Both the position numbers and the translations under genes were made by a program. Under the pieces are notes generated by a model. The model saw nothing but the letters and a program-made list of their open reading frames with translations, was not told the DNA's origin and ran no database searches. A stretch of DNA of 16,622 nt from an uncultured Clostridia bacterium (lineage in GTDB: Bacteria > Bacillota > Clostridia > Monoglobales > Monoglobaceae), in assembly GCA_945878965.1 (NCBI GenBank), contig CAMCUJ010000004.1, positions 1-16,622 of the forward strand, read 5' to 3'. Positions 6,968-13,616 of this stretch are shown piece after piece; positions within the stretch are counted from its first letter, which is position 1; every line of letters starts with the position of its first letter.

Positions 6968-6996
6968 ATTATATCATTAATATAAATGCTTGTCAA
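6968..6996 (-). promoter_or_regulatory. Consensus sigma-A promoter for rplJ-rplL
   Basis: TTGACA (6996-6991) and TATAAT (6973-6968) are both perfect and separated by exactly 17 bases on the minus strand. The expected start is near 6961, giving a leader of about 225 nt. It begins 29 bp after the rplA stop, so rplJL can be transcribed independently of rplKA. No terminator is seen between rplA and this promoter, so read-through is likely too. Confidence 0.95.
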
Positions 6997-7025
6997 GTAT
7001 TTTCGGAAAATATTTTGTCCGAAAT

Positions 7026-7721
7026 TTACGCATCTATCTTAACAGGATTGATTTTTATACCCGGTCCCATTGTAGATGCAACAGTTACAGATCTTAGATA
7101 CTGACCCTTTGCAGCTGCCGGCTTAGCCTTAATGATAGCTCCCATTAGCGCATTGAAGTTCTCTGTAAGCTTCTCCTGTCCGAATGATGCCTTTCCTAAA
7201 GGACAGTGAATTATGTTTGTCTTGTCAAGTCTGTACTCAATCTTACCTGACTTAATCTCAGATATAGCCTTTGTAACATCAGGAGTAACAGTTCCTGCCT
7301 TAGGGTTTGGCATTAAGCCCTTAGGACCAAGAGTCTTACCTATTCTACCTACTACACCCATCATATCAGGTGTTGCAACTACTACATCAAAGTCAAACCA
7401 GTTCTCTGTCTGGATTTTCTTAACAAGGTCCTCAGCACCTACATAATCAGCGCCTGCTGCCTTTGCTTCCTCAGCCTTGCCCTCTCTTGCGAATACCAAC
7501 ACTCTAACGTTCTTACCTGTTCCGTTAGGAAGTACTACCGCACCTCTTACCTGCTGGTCTGCGTGTCTTGAGTCAACGCCAAGCTTTACGTGTATTTCTA
7601 CTGTTTCATCAAACTTAGCCTTAGCTGTTTTGCACACTAAATCTAAAGCTTCGTTTGGATCGTATGCTTTTCCTTTTTCAAGAAGCTTTACGCTGTCCTG
7701 ATACTTCTTTCCCTTTTTCAC
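7026..7721 (-). CDS. rplA: Large ribosomal subunit protein uL1
   Basis: A 231-residue protein of the mobile L1 stalk of the 50S subunit, involved in release of deacylated tRNA. It also represses rplK-rplA translation in many bacteria by binding an mRNA mimic of its rRNA site. The sequence is typical: [21 protein letters not shown] at the N-terminus, [25 protein letters not shown], the inserted domain II ([26 protein letters not shown]), [21 protein letters not shown], and the C-terminal STMGPGIKI. The start codon is GTG at 7721 with AGGAGG seven bases upstream; this agrees with the family N-terminus. The 96-bp gap to rplK contains a hairpin that resembles an L1 binding site. Confidence 0.99.
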   Translation of the reverse strand: MKKGKKYQDSVKLLEKGKAYDPNEALDLVCKTAKAKFDETVEIHVKLGVDSRHADQQVRGAVVLPNGTGKNVRVLVFAREGKAEEAKAAGADYVGAEDLVKKIQTENWFDFDVVVATPDMMGVVGRIGKTLGPKGLMPNPKAGTVTPDVTKAISEIKSGKIEYRLDKTNIIHCPLGKASFGQEKLTENFNALMGAIIKAKPAAAKGQYLRSVTVASTMGPGIKINPVKIDA

Positions 7722-7737
7722 TTATTTTCCTCCTATC

Positions 7738-7769
7738 GTGGTATGCAGAATTTTTTGAATTCCTCCCAC
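7738..7769 (-). promoter_or_regulatory. Putative L1-binding site upstream of rplA
   Basis: On the minus strand an outer GTGG/CCAC stem (7769-7766 with 7741-7738) encloses GAG on one side and TGCATA on the other, then an inner GAATT/AATTC stem... read as GAATT-CAAAA-AATTC (7762-7748). The architecture and the GTGGGAGGAA start match the element before rplK. It ends three bases before the rplA ribosome binding site, where bound L1 would block translation. Assignment to L1 rests on structure and position only. Confidence 0.55.
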
Positions 7770-7817
7770 TTAACTTAATCGAATTTCAACGATTTGTTTT
7801 TATAAACAAATTCTCAA

Positions 7818-8243
7818 TTAGTCCTCAACAGTTATACCCATTGATCTTGCTGTTCCGGCTATCATAGACATAGCAGCCTCGATAGATGCTGCGTTTAAGT
7901 CAGGCATTTTCTGCTCTGCTATTGCCTGTAAATCTGCCTTTGAGATTGAAGCAACCTTAGTCTTGTTAGGAACACCTGAACCGCTGCTTATTTTACATGC
8001 CTTCTTAAGAAGAACCGCAGCCGGCGGAGTCTTTGTGATAAATGAGAATGATCTGTCCTGATAAACTGTTATTACAACAGGAATAATAAGACCTGCATCC
8101 TTATTTGTTTTCTCGTTGAACTGCTTGCAGAAATCCATAATATTTACACCGTGCTGTCCAAGTGCCGGACCTACCGGTGGAGCAGGAGTTGCCTTTCCCG
8201 CCTCTATCTGCAATTTAATGTAACCTGTAATTTTCTGAGCCAT
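7818..8243 (-). CDS. rplK: Large ribosomal subunit protein uL11
   Basis: A 141-residue protein (the standard length) of the GTPase-associated centre; it binds the 23S thiostrepton loop and is needed for the RelA-type stringent response. [43 protein letters not shown] (proline-rich N-domain) and [12 protein letters not shown] are diagnostic, and the RNA-binding C-domain ends [11 protein letters not shown]. The start is ATG at 8243 with AGAGGAGG ten bases upstream; an in-frame TTG eight codons further up lies before that ribosome binding site and is rejected. The 148-bp gap after nusG holds a probable L1-binding leader. It is followed by rplA. Confidence 0.99.
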   Translation of the reverse strand: MAQKITGYIKLQIEAGKATPAPPVGPALGQHGVNIMDFCKQFNEKTNKDAGLIIPVVITVYQDRSFSFITKTPPAAVLLKKACKISSGSGVPNKTKVASISKADLQAIAEQKMPDLNAASIEAAMSMIAGTARSMGITVED

Positions 8244-8268
8244 TACTCTTGCACCTCCTCTTTGCAAT

Positions 8269-8304
8269 GTGGTAATATCGAAACGGCTTCCCCGTTCCTC
8301 CCAC
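8269..8304 (-). promoter_or_regulatory. Putative L1-binding autoregulatory leader of rplK-rplA
   Basis: On the minus strand GTGG (8304-8301) pairs with CCAC (8272-8269), with GAGG facing an unpaired TCGATATTA. An inner stem AACGG-GGAAG-CCGTT (8296-8282) follows. The GTGGGAGG...UUACCAC pattern just before rplK is, to my knowledge, typical of the Bacillota rplK leader, where L1 binds an mRNA mimic of its 23S site. It ends 8 bases before the rplK ribosome binding site. The rest of the gap (8305-8391) holds a small ACGGAA/TTCCGT palindrome and no clear promoter. Confidence 0.6.
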
Positions 8305-8391
8305 CTATCTGACCTTTGCCAAATATATATAAACGGAATTTTCCGTGTGGGTAACTAAATTTTATGAGTATTTTTATCCGTCTCCCGGATT

Positions 8392-8910
8392 TTATGCAAG
8401 ATGTTCTACCTGATTAAATTCAAGCTCCACATCTGTATCTCTCGCAAACATCGAAATCTTTGCTTTGATCTTCATCTTCTCGGTATTTATCTCGGTTATT
8501 GTTCCCGTAAAGCCTTCAAACGCACCGTTTTTAACTCTGATTGTATCGCCGATCTTAAAATCAATCTCTACAACCTTTCTGTCAAAGCCCATATTTCTTA
8601 TTTCCTCATCGGAAAGCGGAACAGGCTTTGAACCCGGACCTACAAATCCCGTAACACCACGACAGTTTCTTACAACGTACCAACTGTCGTCCGTCATTAT
8701 CATCTTTATGAAAACATAACCTGGAAATATCTTACGGAGTACTGTCTTTTTCTTATCGTCTTTTATCTCGACTACCTCTTCTACCGGAACCTGAACATCC
8801 TCAAAAAACTCCTGCATATTTCTGTTTTCGATAGTTTTTTCTATATCCGCCTTTACCTTATTCTCATAACCTGAATAGGTGTGGGCAACATACCATTTTG
8901 CTTCTGCCAT
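8392..8910 (-). CDS. nusG: Transcription termination/antitermination factor NusG
   Basis: A 172-residue elongation factor that binds the RNA polymerase clamp and couples polymerase to Rho or the ribosome. The NGN domain is at about 4-98 (KWYVAHTYSGYENKVKADIEK, FPGYVFIKM, WYVVRNCRGVTGFVG) and the KOW domain at 120-146 (IGDTIRVKNGAFEGFTGTITEIN). Length is normal and no insertion domain is present. The start MAEAKWYVAHTYSGYE is fixed by the family. The ribosome binding site is unusual: GGAGG is 25 bases from the ATG, with a small hairpin in between (see the separate entry). The gene follows secE by 36 bp and precedes rplK, the canonical order. Confidence 0.98.
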   Translation of the reverse strand: MAEAKWYVAHTYSGYENKVKADIEKTIENRNMQEFFEDVQVPVEEVVEIKDDKKKTVLRKIFPGYVFIKMIMTDDSWYVVRNCRGVTGFVGPGSKPVPLSDEEIRNMGFDRKVVEIDFKIGDTIRVKNGAFEGFTGTITEINTEKMKIKAKISMFARDTDVELEFNQVEHLA

Positions 8911-8917
8911 AATATTC

Positions 8918-8941
8918 GGGAAAAATTCCCTATTCCCTCCT
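8918..8941 (-). promoter_or_regulatory. Distant ribosome binding site of nusG with intervening hairpin
   Basis: AGGAGG lies at 8941-8936 but the nusG ATG starts at 8910, a gap of 25 bases instead of 6-10. A GGGAA-TTT-TTCCC hairpin (8930-8918) sits between. If it folds it removes 13 nt and brings the effective spacing to about 12, which is workable. The nearer GGGAA at 8930-8926 lies in the stem and is a poorer site. Confidence 0.55.
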
Positions 8942-8946
8942 ATTAA

Positions 8947-9156
8947 TTACCTATTAATCAGAAGATTCATTCCGCTCGTAAACAGCCAGTCCAAAACCCA
9001 TATAACCACGCCTACCAAGAATACGTAAACAAGAACTATAAAAGTGTTCTGTCTGATCTTAGCAAAAGACGGCCATACAACTCTCTTAAGCTCGGCTTTC
9101 ATTTCTACGAACCAATTTTTCATTTTTCCGAATAGGCTTACTTTTGTCTTTTCCAT
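8947..9156 (-). CDS. secE: Protein translocase subunit SecE
   Basis: A 69-residue clamp subunit of the SecYEG channel, with the short single-membrane-span form usual in Bacillota. The cytoplasmic N-terminal helix has the conserved NWFVEMKAELKRVVWPSFAKIRQNT, and a single membrane segment follows (FIVLVYVFLVGVVIWVLDWLF). ATG at 9156 has AAGGGG eight bases upstream; a GTG three codons earlier overlaps the ribosome binding site and is rejected. It follows rpmG by 43 bp and precedes nusG by 36 bp. Confidence 0.98.
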   Translation of the reverse strand: MEKTKVSLFGKMKNWFVEMKAELKRVVWPSFAKIRQNTFIVLVYVFLVGVVIWVLDWLFTSGMNLLINR

Positions 9157-9199
9157 AATGTACACCCCTTCGCATATAATGCTTCAAGCAACAAAGAAA

Positions 9200-9349
9200 T
9201 TATTTTGTTTCCTTATGCAATGTATGCTTTCTGCAAAATCTGCAATACTTATTCATTTCCAATCTATCCGGATTGTTTTTCTTGTTCTTCATTGTATCGT
9301 AATTTCTCTGCTTACATTCCGAACAAGCAAGTGTAATTTTTACTCTCAT
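9200..9349 (-). CDS. rpmG: Large ribosomal subunit protein bL33, zinc-binding form
   Basis: A 49-residue protein reading [19 protein letters not shown] at the start and [14 protein letters not shown] at the end. Four cysteines (C9, C12, C36, C39) form the zinc ribbon of the C+ form of L33, the paralog usually kept when zinc is plentiful. [21 protein letters not shown] is the family core. ATG at 9349 has AAGGG nine bases upstream. It is the first gene of the rpmG-secE-nusG-rplK-rplA unit, with a promoter about 90 bp upstream. Length and cysteine spacing leave little doubt. Confidence 0.97.
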   Translation of the reverse strand: MRVKITLACSECKQRNYDTMKNKKNNPDRLEMNKYCRFCRKHTLHKETK

Positions 9350-9435
9350 TTTTTTCACCCTTTCTGATTCCGCTCGCATCTGTTAAGTTAAATAAATTAA
9401 CACAAATAAAACCTCTTAAAATTCGAGGCATAAAT

Positions 9436-9464
9436 AGTTTAACACAACTTTATACCTTTGTCAA
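9436..9464 (-). promoter_or_regulatory. Sigma-A promoter for rpmG-secE-nusG-rplK-rplA
   Basis: TTGACA (9464-9459) and TAAACT (9441-9436) are separated by 17 bases on the minus strand. The expected start near 9429 is followed at once by a small CCTC/GAGG hairpin (9428-9412) and a TTTTATTT run, which could either protect the 5' end or act as a weak early terminator. The leader is about 80 nt. Confidence 0.88.
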
Positions 9465-9500
9465 TACAAAATATTAATTTTTTTAATTACATTAAATATT

Positions 9501-9538
9501 GACTAAAGCGGGAGCTTGATTATCCGTATTATTTAGTC
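9501..9538. repeat. Inverted repeat GACTAAA / TTTAGTC in the mnmG-rpmG gap
   Basis: Perfect 7-bp arms at 9501-9507 and 9532-9538 with a 24-nt spacer, lying between the rpmG promoter and repeat copy 2. The whole 9465-9757 stretch has no ORF with a ribosome binding site and looks like an accumulation of small non-coding elements. Confidence 0.4.
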
Positions 9539-9556
9539 ATAATCACGAATATGGAG

Positions 9557-9630
9557 TTTGTTCTTTTTACTTGTCCAAAAAGAACTAAAAACGACAGTCG
9601 GGGGCGCTCTCAACGCCGTCCCGTATAAAT
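9557..9630 (+). repeat. Dispersed double-hairpin intergenic repeat, copy 2
   Basis: On the plus strand hairpin 1 is GTTCTTTTT-N8-AAAAAGAAC (9560-9585, nine pairs). It is followed by AAAACGAC and hairpin 2, GGCG-CTCTCAA-CGCC (9603-9617), and the match ends near CGTATAAAT (9622-9630). Bases 9557-9603 match copy 1 (5689-5643, minus) in 40 of 47 positions. Every difference is a transition, and one C-G stem pair is replaced by T-A. Confidence 0.75.
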
Positions 9631-9724
9631 GTGACCATCGACAGCGGCGCCGTAAAGTAAAGCGCAGCCGCATTATAACAGTCGCAAACTGACGAAGAAA
9701 TATATTTACATATCATATTCTATC

Positions 9725-9745
9725 GGGCGGATACAGAATCCGCCC
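9725..9745 (-). repeat. GC-rich hairpin after mnmG
   Basis: GGGCGGAT-ACAGA-ATCCGCCC gives eight perfect pairs 12 bases after the mnmG stop. On the minus strand it is followed by GATAGAATATG, not a T-run, so it is at best a weak terminator. The sequence reminds me of a short hairpin often scattered in Clostridia intergenic regions, but that is recollection only. Between it and repeat copy 2 (9631-9724) I see only short GC-rich palindromic patches. Confidence 0.6.
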
Positions 9746-9757
9746 CTACTCATTATC

Positions 9758-11635
9758 TTAATTTTTCAGATAAACCATAAGCACCGAAATATCCGCCGGC
9801 GAAACTCCCGATATACGTGATGCCTGTCCGATTGAAGCCGGTCTTATATTATCAAGCTTCTGCCTTGCCTCAAGCCTTAAGCCGTGAATTTCAAAATAAT
9901 TGATGTTCTCCGGAATTTTCTTGTTCTCCAGTCTTTCAAACTGCTGAGCCTGTGCCATCTGACGTTTTATATATCCTTCATACTTAATACTTATCTCCAC
10001 CTGCTCCCGAACCTCATCCGAAAGGTTTGGCTTATCTGTACTTTTGTCAAACTCCATAAGCCTGTCATACGAAGCATTCGGACGTCTTAAAAGGGCCGTC
10101 ACCTTTGCCCCCGTTGTAATCGGCGTTGAACCTATCTCCTCAAGATAAGCGTTGACCTCATCAGACGGCGGAAATGTAAGCTTTGATATTCTCTCTATCT
10201 CTTTTTCAATCTTTTCTTTCTTGTCAAGAAACTTCTTGTATCTTTCCTCAGATATAAGACCGACTCTTTTTCCGTAAGGCGTAAGTCTTAAATCCGCATT
10301 GTCCTGTCTTAACAGCAAGCGGTACTCGGAACGTGAAGTCATCATTCTGTAAGGCTCATTAGTTCCCTTTGTAACAAGGTCATCTATAAGTGTTCCGATA
10401 TACGCATCCGCACGGCTTAAAATCAAGGGTTCTTCACCCTTAAGCTTAAGTGCCGCATTAATTCCGGCAATAAGTCCCTGTGCCGCCGCCTCCTCATAAC
10501 CGGAGGTTCCGTTAAACTGTCCCGCTCCGTAAAGTCCGTGAATCTTCTTAAACTCAAGAGTCGGAAGAAGCTGAAGCGGATTACAGCAATCGTATTCTAT
10601 AGCATAAGCATTACGTGTAATTTTTGCATTTTCAAGTCCCGGCAGCGAATGAATCATCTCAATCTGAACATCCTCAGGCAGACTGCTTGAAAAGCCCTGA
10701 ATATACATTTCCTCGGTATCAAGTCCCATCGGCTCAATGAAAAGCTGATGCCTGTCCTTATCCTTAAACCTCACTATTTTATCTTCAATAGACGGGCAGT
10801 ATCTCGGACCCACACCCTTTATATCTCCGCCGTAAAGCGGCGAACGGTGAATATTGTCAAGTATGATTTTATGAGTATTTTCATTTGTATAAGTAATGTA
10901 GCAGGAAACCTCGTTTCTTTGCTCCTCCTCTGTTTCAAACGAAAACGGAGTTATCTTTTCGTCACCCTTCTGCTCCTCAAGCTTTGAAAAATCTATACTC
11001 CTTCTGTTCACTCGTGACGGCGTTCCCGTCTTAAACCGCACAAGCTCCACCCCAATATTCCTTAAATTCTGTGAAAGCTCATTTGCCGGAAATACTCCGT
11101 CAGGTCCGCTCTCCATACTGAAATCGCCTATTATAATTCTCGATTTTAGATATGTTCCGGTAGAAATTACAGCCGCCTTGCATAAATATTTTGCGCCTGT
11201 TCTTGCGGTTACAGAACATACATTGTTATTTTTATCAACCTCAATATCCACAATTTCAGCCTGTCTTACATCGAGGTTTTCCTGAAGCTCAAGCCTGTGC
11301 TTCATCTCGGTCTGGTATTTACGTCTGTCAATCTGAGCTCTTAACGAATATACAGCCGGACCCTTTCCTCTGTTTAAAATTCTTGACTGTATGAGAGTCT
11401 TGTCCGCAGCCTTGCCCATCTCTCCGCCAAGTGCATCAATCTCACGTACCAAATGTCCCTTAGCCGTTCCGCCGATGCTCGGGTTGCACGGAAGATTTGC
11501 CACACTGTCAAGACTTATTGAAAAAAGACAGGTCTTAAGCCCAAGCCTTGACGCAGCAAACGCCGCCTCTATTCCGGCGTGTCCGCCGCCGATTACGGCA
11601 ACATCATAGCTGTCAGATATAAAAGCTTCTGCCAA
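9758..11635 (-). CDS. mnmG: tRNA uridine-5-carboxymethylaminomethyl modification enzyme MnmG
   Basis: A 625-residue FAD enzyme that, with MnmE, modifies U34 of several tRNAs. The dinucleotide-binding motif IGGGHAG is at 15-21, followed by the family signatures [77 protein letters not shown] and [28 protein letters not shown], and a C-terminal helical domain ending [16 protein letters not shown]. The start is TTG at 11635 with AGGAGG eight bases upstream; no in-frame ATG precedes the FAD motif. An ATG five bases further upstream is out of frame and opens a 15-codon reading. Usual partners mnmE and rsmG are not adjacent; the left neighbour is repeat-rich DNA and the right one is fhs. Confidence 0.98.
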   Translation of the reverse strand: MAEAFISDSYDVAVIGGGHAGIEAAFAASRLGLKTCLFSISLDSVANLPCNPSIGGTAKGHLVREIDALGGEMGKAADKTLIQSRILNRGKGPAVYSLRAQIDRRKYQTEMKHRLELQENLDVRQAEIVDIEVDKNNNVCSVTARTGAKYLCKAAVISTGTYLKSRIIIGDFSMESGPDGVFPANELSQNLRNIGVELVRFKTGTPSRVNRRSIDFSKLEEQKGDEKITPFSFETEEEQRNEVSCYITYTNENTHKIILDNIHRSPLYGGDIKGVGPRYCPSIEDKIVRFKDKDRHQLFIEPMGLDTEEMYIQGFSSSLPEDVQIEMIHSLPGLENAKITRNAYAIEYDCCNPLQLLPTLEFKKIHGLYGAGQFNGTSGYEEAAAQGLIAGINAALKLKGEEPLILSRADAYIGTLIDDLVTKGTNEPYRMMTSRSEYRLLLRQDNADLRLTPYGKRVGLISEERYKKFLDKKEKIEKEIERISKLTFPPSDEVNAYLEEIGSTPITTGAKVTALLRRPNASYDRLMEFDKSTDKPNLSDEVREQVEISIKYEGYIKRQMAQAQQFERLENKKIPENINYFEIHGLRLEARQKLDNIRPASIGQASRISGVSPADISVLMVYLKN

Positions 11636-11678
11636 TGCATTTGCCTCCTTTTCTAAACATAATTCAAGGATTGCCGCA

Positions 11679-11783
11679 TTAAGGTTAATTTAAACCGGAG
11701 CAACGCTCTTGCTTTGCTTGCACGGATATGGAACCCGCCGCTAAGATGCGGGGGACATCTCGATTTAGTTATATCAACCTTAA
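11679..11783. repeat. Candidate small inverted-repeat element (MITE-like), 105 bp
   Basis: The ends TTAAGGTTAATTTAA (11679-11693) and, reversed, TTAAGGTTGATATAA (11783-11769) match at 13 of 15 positions. The interior is GC-rich and palindromic, including GAGC-AAC-GCTC (11698-11708) and a CCGC/GCGG hairpin near 11736-11752, unlike the AT-rich flanks. There is no ORF and I see no target-site duplication. It fills most of the 176-bp fhs-mnmG gap, which otherwise shows no strong promoter or terminator. Confidence 0.45.
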
Positions 11784-11811
11784 AATACAGCAACCCCATA
11801 TAATCTTAATT

Positions 11812-13482
11812 TTAAAATAATCCTGTAATTTCTCCGCTTTCCGAAATATCAATATTATTTGCGGACGGAACCTTAGGAAGTCCCGGCATTGTCATTATAT
11901 CACCGGTAAGAACCACTATAAATCCGGCACCTGCCGAAACTCTTACTTCCTTTACCGTTATATCAAAATTCTCAGGTCTGCCGAGAAGGCTCGGATTATC
12001 CGAAAGCGAATACTGAGTCTTTGCCACGCATATCGGAAGCTTTGAATATCCAAGCTCCGTAAGCTTCTTAATCTCATTCTTAGCCTTTGGCATAAACACT
12101 ACATCCTTGCCGCCGTAAATCTCCTTGGTTACAGTTCTTATCTTATCCTCAATACTCATATCAAGGTCATAAATCGGTTTAAAATCAGCCTGTCCGTGTT
12201 CCGCCGCCTTAATCACCTTTTCAGCAAGCTCCACTCCGCCGTTTCCGCCGTCTGTAAACACAGTGGACAATGCAAACTCAACACCGTTCTTTTCGCACAG
12301 CTTTTCTATAAACTCAAGCTCAGCCTCGGTATCGCTCGGGAACTTGTTTATAGCAACTACAACAGGAAGATTATATTTCTTCATATTCTCAATATGCTTC
12401 AAAAGATTTACACTGCCCTTTTCAAGTGCGGCGACATTCTCATTGCCAAGCCCCGCCTTTAAAACTCCGCCGTTATACTTAAGTGCTCTGACAGTTGCAA
12501 CAATTACAACAGCACTCGGCTTAAGCCCCGCTGTGCGGCACTTTATATCAAAGAATTTCTCAGCACCGAGGTCAGCACCAAAGCCTGCCTCTGTTATACA
12601 GTAATCCGCAAGCTTAAGTCCAAGCTTTGTAGCACGTACCGAGTTACAGCCGTGTGCGATGTTCGCAAACGGACCTCCGTGCATAAGACACGGTGTATTT
12701 TCAAGCGTCTGCACAAGATTAGGCTTTATAGCGTCCTTTAGAAGAAGCGCCATTGCACCGTCAACCTTTAAATCCCTTGCAAAAATCGGCTTATCCTCAA
12801 GCGAATAACCTATCATTATGTCGCCGAGCCTTTTCTTTAAATCGGAAATTCCGTCACAAAGACAAAGAATTGCCATAATCTCACTCGCAACAGTAATCAT
12901 AAATCCGTCCTCACGAGGGAAACCGTTCACCTTTCCGCCAAGACCGACATTAACCTGTCTTAACGCTCTGTCGTTCATATCAAGAACACGCTTAAAGGTA
13001 ATTCGTCTTACATCAATTTTAAGCTCATTTCCCTGATGAATATGATTGTCAATCGCCGCAGAAAGCAAATTATTCGCCGCAGTGATTGCGTGCATATCGC
13101 CTGTAAAATGAAGATTGATATCCTCCATAGGCACAACCTGAGCATAGCCTCCGCCGGCTGCTCCGCCCTTAATTCCCATAACGGGACCAAGCGACGGCTC
13201 TCTTAAAGCAATGATTGCAGACCTTCCAAGCTTTTTCATAGCCTGTCCGAGTCCTACCGTTGTGGTAGTCTTTCCCTCGCCTGCCGGAGTCGGGTTTATT
13301 GCAGTTACAAGTATAAGCTTTCCGTCCTTGTTATCGGCGGTCTTTTCCCAGATTTCTTCGCTTAGCTTAGCTTTGTATTTTCCGTAAAATTCAAGATAGT
13401 CTTCCGATATGCCAAGATTCTCCGCAATTTCTCTTATATGCTTCATCTTAGCATTTTGTGCGATTTGAATATCAGTTTCCAT
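11812..13482 (-). CDS. fhs: Formate-tetrahydrofolate ligase
   Basis: A 556-residue enzyme that makes 10-formyl-tetrahydrofolate from formate, ATP and THF, feeding purine and fMet synthesis and, in acetogens, the Wood-Ljungdahl methyl branch. The P-loop [11 protein letters not shown] is at 65-75, followed by the family signatures [80 protein letters not shown] and [16 protein letters not shown]. The length equals the monofunctional bacterial form. GGAGGT lies seven bases before ATG at 13482, and a good promoter is about 100 bp upstream. No other Wood-Ljungdahl gene is in view, so acetogenesis cannot be inferred. No terminator is seen after the stop. Confidence 0.99.
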   Translation of the reverse strand: METDIQIAQNAKMKHIREIAENLGISEDYLEFYGKYKAKLSEEIWEKTADNKDGKLILVTAINPTPAGEGKTTTTVGLGQAMKKLGRSAIIALREPSLGPVMGIKGGAAGGGYAQVVPMEDINLHFTGDMHAITAANNLLSAAIDNHIHQGNELKIDVRRITFKRVLDMNDRALRQVNVGLGGKVNGFPREDGFMITVASEIMAILCLCDGISDLKKRLGDIMIGYSLEDKPIFARDLKVDGAMALLLKDAIKPNLVQTLENTPCLMHGGPFANIAHGCNSVRATKLGLKLADYCITEAGFGADLGAEKFFDIKCRTAGLKPSAVVIVATVRALKYNGGVLKAGLGNENVAALEKGSVNLLKHIENMKKYNLPVVVAINKFPSDTEAELEFIEKLCEKNGVEFALSTVFTDGGNGGVELAEKVIKAAEHGQADFKPIYDLDMSIEDKIRTVTKEIYGGKDVVFMPKAKNEIKKLTELGYSKLPICVAKTQYSLSDNPSLLGRPENFDITVKEVRVSAGAGFIVVLTGDIMTMPGLPKVPSANNIDISESGEITGLF

Positions 13483-13578
13483 TGAAATACCTCCGTTTTA
13501 AATTCAGATTTTCTTTTTGATATTTCCCAAGAAATAATTTTTATTTTCCGTAATCGTTTCTATATCTCTATATCTATT

Positions 13579-13607
13579 AGGATATCATAAATAATCAAAA
13601 ATTGCAA
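13579..13607 (-). promoter_or_regulatory. Sigma-A promoter for fhs
   Basis: TTGCAA (13607-13602) and TATCCT (13584-13579) are separated by 17 bases on the minus strand, with a TTTTTGATTATTTATGA spacer. The expected start is near 13572, a leader of about 90 nt. It begins only 10 bases after the glgB stop, so fhs has its own start even though no glgB terminator is visible. I see no riboswitch-like fold in the leader. Confidence 0.75.
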
Positions 13608-13616
13608 CACCCGATA

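Noticed and set aside
7004..7023. TCGGA/TCCGA hairpin after rplA as a terminator
   Set aside because: On the minus strand it is followed by AAAATAC, not a T-run, and the rplJ promoter begins immediately after it.
8244..8267. Earlier TTG start for rplK
   Set aside because: It lies upstream of the AGAGGAGG site and would make L11 longer than its very constant 141 residues.
8337..8391. Terminator or promoter between nusG and rplK
   Set aside because: Only small palindromes (ATCCG/CGGAT and ACGGAA/TTCCGT) without T-runs, and no -35/-10 pair with acceptable spacing.
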